From JACGMN01 sp964522635 (GTDB lineage Archaea > Halobacteriota > Syntropharchaeia > Alkanophagales > Methanospirareceae), in the NCBI GenBank assembly GCA_964522635.1, contig CAZFWT010000017.1:1-26507 (forward strand): a DNA stretch of 26,507 nucleotides, in the 5' to 3' direction. Every line of letters starts with the position of its first letter. Position 1 is the first letter of the stretch. The notes below the pieces were generated by a model. The model had not been told where the DNA came from. It saw only the letters and a program-made list of their open reading frames with translations, and ran no database searches. Shown piece after piece: positions 23,041-26,507 of this stretch. The translations under genes were made by a program, and so were the position numbers.

Positions 23041-23218
23041 CTGCACTCACAAAAATTCTTGCGCGGCATCCAAGAAAAACACAACGGTACATTCATCCTG
23101 GAGCCGTGAAGGAGCAAACAGGCTGCGCTGACGCTCACTGCTCGTGATCATGGTCACGTGTGTGGACTACGTGCGTGCTTCCTTCTTCAGTTCGCCAGGC
23201 GGATAAGTGAGCCCGATC

Positions 23219-23665
23219 CTATCTGAAGATACCTGATTTCTTCTGATAGAGGCCCATTAATTCCGCGGTATCCACGATATGACCGTCCATCGCCGCTTCC
23301 AGCGTCTCCCTGTCTGCGCCCTCGCCGAGTGCCAGCTCAGTGTCCAGCGCGTAGAGTTTGAAGACGTACCGGTGCGTCCCCGAGGGTGGACAGGGTCCGC
23401 CGTACGCTCGCTTGCCGAAATTGTTCATCCCTTGCATCCCCGGAGCGCTGTCTTCCTCGATGCGGTTGTCGACGGGGATATTGTAAACGAGCCAGTGGAC
23501 GAATGTTCCGAACGGTGCGTCTGGATCCTCGAGGATCAACGCCATGGTCTTCGTGCCTGCAGGGACGTCTGCGATCAGGAGCGGCGGATTGATATTAGCA
23601 CCATAGCACGAGTATTTCCTGGGTATCGATCGCTCGCTCTCAAATGCGGGACTGCTCAGTTTCAT
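23219..23665 (-). CDS. PEBP-family protein (YbhB/YbcL type)
   Basis: The 148-residue protein is a phosphatidylethanolamine-binding-protein homologue of the prokaryotic YbhB/YbcL group. It has LILEDPDAPFGTFVHWLVYNIP (residues 43-64, ligand-pocket Asp and His) and GGPCPPSGTHRYVFKLYALD (89-108). There is no signal peptide. The physiological role of these proteins is not settled. I chose the ATG at 23665, with GGAGG about nine bases upstream, over an upstream frame start at 23701 that adds only charged residues. A TATA-like stretch near 23717-23727 could drive it. It is separated from the CMD gene by 178 bases with nothing recognisable. Confidence 0.92.
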   Translation of the reverse strand: MKLSSPAFESERSIPRKYSCYGANINPPLLIADVPAGTKTMALILEDPDAPFGTFVHWLVYNIPVDNRIEEDSAPGMQGMNNFGKRAYGGPCPPSGTHRYVFKLYALDTELALGEGADRETLEAAMDGHIVDTAELMGLYQKKSGIFR

Positions 23666-24083
23666 ACGCTTGCCCTCCTCCTCTCTTTCGGTACGTACCA
23701 TAAGGCATCTGAGATACTAAGATATACGGGCTGGGCGCTCCTTCACTTCACGGCGCGTCTTCCGCAGCTACGCTTCTGTATTCTCCATCTGCTATCCTTT
23801 TCCGCACCTGTGCCGAGCGCAGTCACGTAAGTTCTCCGTAAAGGCGGAGCGCTATGAATAGTGAACGGATTGCGTTATTGTGCGCTTTGAGCACCGATGC
23901 TGCCATTCTACCAGCTTATGTTTGTCGCCAGCCAGAAAAACTGCGGCAGACCTGAAAATATCGATATTGGTGGCATCCAAGAAGCGGGCGTAACCGAAAA
24001 GCTTATATAACGACTCCTTCTTTGGGTTACAGATATAGCAGCGGTAAAAGATCTGTGAGAAGATATAAGCGGGGACAAAAGCG
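23666..24083. other. Divergent intergenic region between PEBP gene and the 173-residue unknown
   Basis: These 418 bases hold promoters for both sides: a TATA-like GTATATCTTAG on the minus strand near 23717-23727 and a clear plus-strand CTTATATAA at 24002-24010. A small hairpin CTCCG/CGGAG lies near 23832-23848. On the minus strand about 23855-24080 one frame stays open and looks mildly protein-like, but it lacks a start and runs into the promoter, so I do not call a gene. Confidence 0.4.
24002..24010 (+). promoter_or_regulatory. Putative TATA box for the 173-residue gene
   Basis: CTTATATAA matches the archaeal TATA consensus. Transcription would start near 24034, giving about 50 bases of leader with GCGGGGA shortly before the ATG at 24084. 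Confidence 0.5.
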
Positions 24084-24605
24084 ATGGAAGAACGCGATAG
24101 AAAAGAGAACGTGCCGGAGGAACCAACGGGGCTCACGGAAGTGAAGGAGTTCTGCCAGTCGTTAAAGCGCCTCGTGGCCGAAATAGGGGATAGTAGATGG
24201 AATGGAGCCACACCTGAGGTGCGTGAGGTGCTCGGGAGTTACTCGGCCAAGCTGGATAAGTTAGTAGATACGATTGCAGACGGAAACGGAGGTGGTAACG
24301 GCGGCCGCCGCGCGGGCTTGCGGATATGCATGGGTAACCCGAGCGTGCGCGTGGATGATTATGACGGCCCTGTCTGCCTCTTGAAATCGATATGGGCAGA
24401 GGGTGAACACTTCACCATCAATCTACGATTCGATCTGCAATCGTTCAGTGACGTGCAACACTTCATCGATTATTTCTCCGCACTCACCGCACAAGTGGAC
24501 GAGCTGAATATGCCGTTCGTGCGGGACAGATATCAAACGAATCTGGAGGTCGAATTCTCGCAGCCGAAGATTATTGAGAATGGTAAGGGCGATCGAAACG
24601 GTTAA
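24084..24605 (+). CDS. Uncharacterised 173-residue two-part protein
   Basis: I do not recognise this family. An acidic, helical N-terminal part (residues 1-65, with EVKEFCQSLKRLVAEIG and VLGSYSAKLDKLVDTIA) is joined by a Gly/Asn-rich linker (66-76) to a second domain rich in strands (LRICMGNPSVRVDDYDG, HFTINLRFDLQSFSDVQHFIDYF, YQTNLEVEFS). No signal peptide, membrane helix or metal-binding cluster is visible. It has its own promoter and ends in front of a long pyrimidine tract, so it is probably a single-gene unit. The N-terminal helices could be for oligomerisation, which is inference. Confidence 0.75.
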   Translation: MEERDRKENVPEEPTGLTEVKEFCQSLKRLVAEIGDSRWNGATPEVREVLGSYSAKLDKLVDTIADGNGGGNGGRRAGLRICMGNPSVRVDDYDGPVCLLKSIWAEGEHFTINLRFDLQSFSDVQHFIDYFSALTAQVDELNMPFVRDRYQTNLEVEFSQPKIIENGKGDRNG

Positions 24606-24620
24606 CCGGTGTGCGCGCGC

Positions 24621-24651
24621 ATTCGTTTTCTTTCTTTTTCTTTCTCTTCCG
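24621..24651 (+). terminator. Pyrimidine/T-tract terminator
   Basis: Immediately after the 173-residue gene the plus strand holds repeated T-runs (TTTTCTTTCTTTTTCTTTC, about 24626-24644). Such tracts stop archaeal RNA polymerase without a hairpin, separating this gene from sfsA. Confidence 0.6.
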
Positions 24652-24696
24652 CTTGCTCATTGAATATTTGGTCATCTTAACGTTCGTCGTTTCAGC

Positions 24697-25416
24697 ATGC
24701 CCGAATTGACGAAGCTCTTTCAGATCGAACATCCACATGAATGCCGCATCCGGGAGCGGCTGAATCGGTTCGTGGTGCTCATCGAGGTAGGGGAGCAGGA
24801 ATATCGCGCGCACATCACGAACACCGGTCGGCTCTCTGAATTTATGATTGCCGGTCAGCGAGCGTTCTGTTTCAGGACCTATCATCAGGGTACGACGGAG
24901 TTCCGGCTCTTTGCAATCGAAGAGCATGGGCTTGGCGCGCTCATCGATACGTGGCTGCAGATGACCGCGTTTGAAGTAGCTCTGGACCATGGGCGCATTC
25001 CGTGGCTCTCGAACTGCAGAATGGTCAAACGAAACGCGCAGCTGGGTGCCTCACGCATTGACTACCTTTTGGCTTGCGGTGGTGAGGCGCTGTATCTCGA
25101 GGTGAAGAGCGCGGTCTTACGCGCGGGCACGTATGCCCTGTATCCCGATTGCCCCTCAGAACGAGGGCGGAGGCACATCCAAGAGCTCATGCGAATAGCT
25201 CGAGCAGGCGTGCAGGCGAAATTGGTGTTCATGGCCGCACTTCCGAACGTCACCGCGTTCAAGCCGAACCGGGCAGCGGACCTTGAGCTGTCCGAAGCGT
25301 TGAAGGTGGCGCGGCTCAGTGGCGTTGATCTGAAAGCCCTGGGATTGTTCTATCATCCCGATGACGCATGGGTGTATCTCTATGATCCTGAGCTTCCAGT
25401 GAGTCTTGGTACGTAA
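24697..25416 (+). CDS. sfsA: SfsA family nuclease-like protein (sugar fermentation stimulation protein homologue)
   Basis: The 239-residue protein has an N-terminal OB-like part (RLNRFVVLIEVGEQEYRAHITNTGRLSEFM) and a PD-(D/E)xK nuclease-like core: SRIDYLL with Asp122, LEVKSAVL with Glu135 and Lys137, and the family hallmark YPDCPSERGRRHIQEL (149-164). Bacterial SfsA was named for a maltose-metabolism phenotype; the domain suggests a nuclease acting on nucleic acid. Length is typical. No strong ribosome site precedes the ATG at 24697. It is followed by two small unknown genes on the same strand. Confidence 0.94.
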   Translation: MPELTKLFQIEHPHECRIRERLNRFVVLIEVGEQEYRAHITNTGRLSEFMIAGQRAFCFRTYHQGTTEFRLFAIEEHGLGALIDTWLQMTAFEVALDHGRIPWLSNCRMVKRNAQLGASRIDYLLACGGEALYLEVKSAVLRAGTYALYPDCPSERGRRHIQELMRIARAGVQAKLVFMAALPNVTAFKPNRAADLELSEALKVARLSGVDLKALGLFYHPDDAWVYLYDPELPVSLGT

Positions 25417-25460
25417 GTGAGCGGTCGAAATTCATAAGGCGCCGGTGAGAATGGTATAGT

Positions 25461-25694
25461 ATGAACAAAAAAGTGGTTGCCTTCATACCGCAGTGCACAC
25501 CACTTGCAGAATTACACGTGGAAGTCGAAGGGTTGCACACAGGAGATCGAGCATTGATTCTCGAAGAACTCGAGGGCTACACCATCATCGCCGAGGATGC
25601 GAAGACCCTGAAGGCCTGCAAATCCGCGAAGTTCGAGCTGCTCAAAGAGGAACTCGATGTGCTGCTGAAGAAAGGCTGGCGATGGAGCGACTAA
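25461..25694 (+). CDS. Uncharacterised 77-residue protein
   Basis: I do not recognise it. The small protein has an N-terminal strand (KKVVAFIPQCTPLAELHVEVEG), an acidic centre (LILEELEGYTIIAEDAKTLKAC) and a basic helical end (KFELLKEELDVLLKKGWRWSD). GGTGAG lies about eleven bases before the ATG. The balanced composition and third-position GC preference look like a real gene. It follows sfsA by 44 bases and might be co-transcribed. Confidence 0.65.
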   Translation: MNKKVVAFIPQCTPLAELHVEVEGLHTGDRALILEELEGYTIIAEDAKTLKACKSAKFELLKEELDVLLKKGWRWSD

Positions 25695-25813
25695 CAACGG
25701 CTGTTCTGCCTGCATAGTACGCCTGTTACAGCAGCCTATAAGCCACGGCCAACCGCGAGGTCGGACCTGTGGAGGGCGCTCGGTAAGGTGCTCTTCACCG
25801 TGAGATTTCCGGT

Positions 25814-25825
25814 CTTTTTATATAC
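25814..25825 (+). promoter_or_regulatory. Putative TATA box for the last gene
   Basis: CTTTTTATATAC is a good archaeal TATA box in a GC-rich surround. The predicted start near 25848 gives a leader of about 57 bases that contains a perfect GGAGGTGAT ribosome site. Confidence 0.5.
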
Positions 25826-25891
25826 AATGGGACTCGTATAGGCTTTTCAGTGAGTGGTCACCGTAACCACGCACTGTGCCGAGCAACGGAC

Positions 25892-25900
25892 GGAGGTGAT
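25892..25900 (+). promoter_or_regulatory. Strong Shine-Dalgarno site that fixes the start at 25905
   Basis: GGAGGTGAT is a full anti-16S match. Upstream in-frame ATGs at 25854 and 25899 are respectively before it and overlapping it, so ATG 25905 is the functional start. Confidence 0.7.
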
Positions 25901-25904
25901 GCCC

Positions 25905-26381
25905 ATGCGGCTGAAGGATGTACTGGACGAAGTGATCACAAAGGACGTCTATAAGAAAATCCCGATCAAGAGCGAACTGGTTTATACATCCTCTGAGATT
26001 CCTGATGAGGACGTCGAACGGATGCGAACAGACAGGATCTTCAAGGAGCAATATTTGCGGAAATTGCGCAGACGATTCCGCGAGCTGGGCTATAGAGATC
26101 TGAAAATCCTTGATATAAATCCAGAGAAACATTATTTAATCATTCAATATACCGGCTATTACACCGGCTGTCGCAAGTATCCGGAAGTGCACTTGAAGAC
26201 GCTTTTGATTTTGCATGACGCGATGGGGCGGGATATCCACGATCCTGTAGTGTATAACGAGATCGTGGAGACGGTGCGGCAGGACCTGGGTGAACGAGAA
26301 AAGAAAGCAAAGGAGCAGCGATTGGATCGGTTCGCGAGGCTTTTTAAATGGGCGATCGATGCGAAATATGTGCGCGCGTAA
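25905..26381 (+). CDS. Uncharacterised 158-residue protein
   Basis: I do not recognise a named family. The protein starts MRLKDVLDEVITKDVYKKIP, has a central alpha/beta part (LRKLRRRFRELGYRDLKILDINPEKHYLIIQYTGYYTGCRKYPEVHLKTLLILHD) and a basic helical C-terminus (GEREKKAKEQRLDRFARLFKWAIDAKYVRA). It is charged, soluble and lacks membrane segments. The start is set by a strong GGAGGTGAT site. It has its own TATA box. The basic helices could contact nucleic acid, which is inference only. The 126 bases after it to the window end contain no gene I can support. Confidence 0.75.
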   Translation: MRLKDVLDEVITKDVYKKIPIKSELVYTSSEIPDEDVERMRTDRIFKEQYLRKLRRRFRELGYRDLKILDINPEKHYLIIQYTGYYTGCRKYPEVHLKTLLILHDAMGRDIHDPVVYNEIVETVRQDLGEREKKAKEQRLDRFARLFKWAIDAKYVRA

Positions 26382-26507
26382 TTAATTAAGGTACGGCCCT
26401 GTTGATGTGAGAAAATCAGGCAGGAGATATCGTGTGACTGAGTGGATGAAATTGCGAAAGTTATCGTGAAGACTTCGCTGTCGTCGTACTGGCAAATTTT
26501 TAATAAT

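Noticed and set aside
23855..24080. Minus-strand open stretch before the 173-residue gene that reads somewhat like protein
   Set aside because: It has no start, overlaps the plus-strand TATA box, and I recognise no family; too weak to call.
25695..25813. GC-rich segment with short complementary pieces that might be a structured RNA
   Set aside because: No stable long stem, no H/ACA or other box pattern that I can support by eye.
26382..26507. Possible C/D-box guide RNA after the last gene (GATGTGA, CTGA, GGATGA)
   Set aside because: Boxes deviate from RUGAUGA/CUGA and the spacing is irregular.

Overview
The window is archaeal, from a euryarchaeon of the methanogen/methanotroph/alkane-oxidiser radiation. 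The evidence is archaeal-type informational genes (L18e, L13, S9, RpoN, RpoK), TATA-type promoters, a split GMP synthetase (separate ATP-pyrophosphatase subunit), archaeal tRNA methyltransferases (Trm-G10, Trm56), CODH/ACS alpha and epsilon subunits (CdhA, CdhB) and an F420-type FrhB/FpoF-like protein. Together with many PAS/GAF/PocR histidine kinases, this suggests a Methanophagales/ANME-1 or Syntrophoarchaeia-like lineage. That placement is inference. There is one 100-N scaffold gap, at 11702-11801.

Layout: 1-1062 is the 3' part of a PAS histidine kinase, convergent with a minus-strand operon (1069-5188) of cdhA, cdhB and an FrhB-like iron-sulfur flavoprotein subunit. Divergent from cdhA is the plus-strand information-processing operon rpl18e-rpl13-rps9-rpoN-tRNA-Pro(CGG)-rpoK (5480-7305). 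From 7521 to 12862 there are single genes: pdxS (-), trm-G10 (+), a small conserved-looking unknown (+), trm56 (-), a UDG-superfamily Fe-S protein (+), an unknown 125-aa protein (+) that ends at the gap, and the GMP synthase PPase subunit (-).

From 12944 to 20283 the minus strand is a signal-transduction island. A 4-TM PAS histidine kinase, a CheY-like regulator, a REC-GAF-GAF-PAS protein without a kinase domain, a PocR-PAS histidine kinase and an Rcp1-like regulator are packed as one probable operon. They are followed by a decayed kinase with two frameshifts and an in-frame deletion. The kinase ends are close paralogues: a 53-bp segment is identical in two of them.

From 20356 to the end the content is mixed: a gene fragment, a long KamA-family radical SAM enzyme, a carboxymuconolactone-decarboxylase-fold protein and a PEBP protein (all minus), then on the plus strand an unknown 173-aa protein, SfsA nuclease, a 77-aa unknown and a 158-aa unknown. 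I see no CRISPR array, rRNA or intact insertion sequence.

How the parts may work together: CdhAB with an F420-binding subunit could connect CO2/CO redox to F420. The kinase island looks like a multi-input phosphorelay in which two kinases and three receiver domains are co-expressed. The remaining genes are housekeeping (PLP, GMP, tRNA modification).
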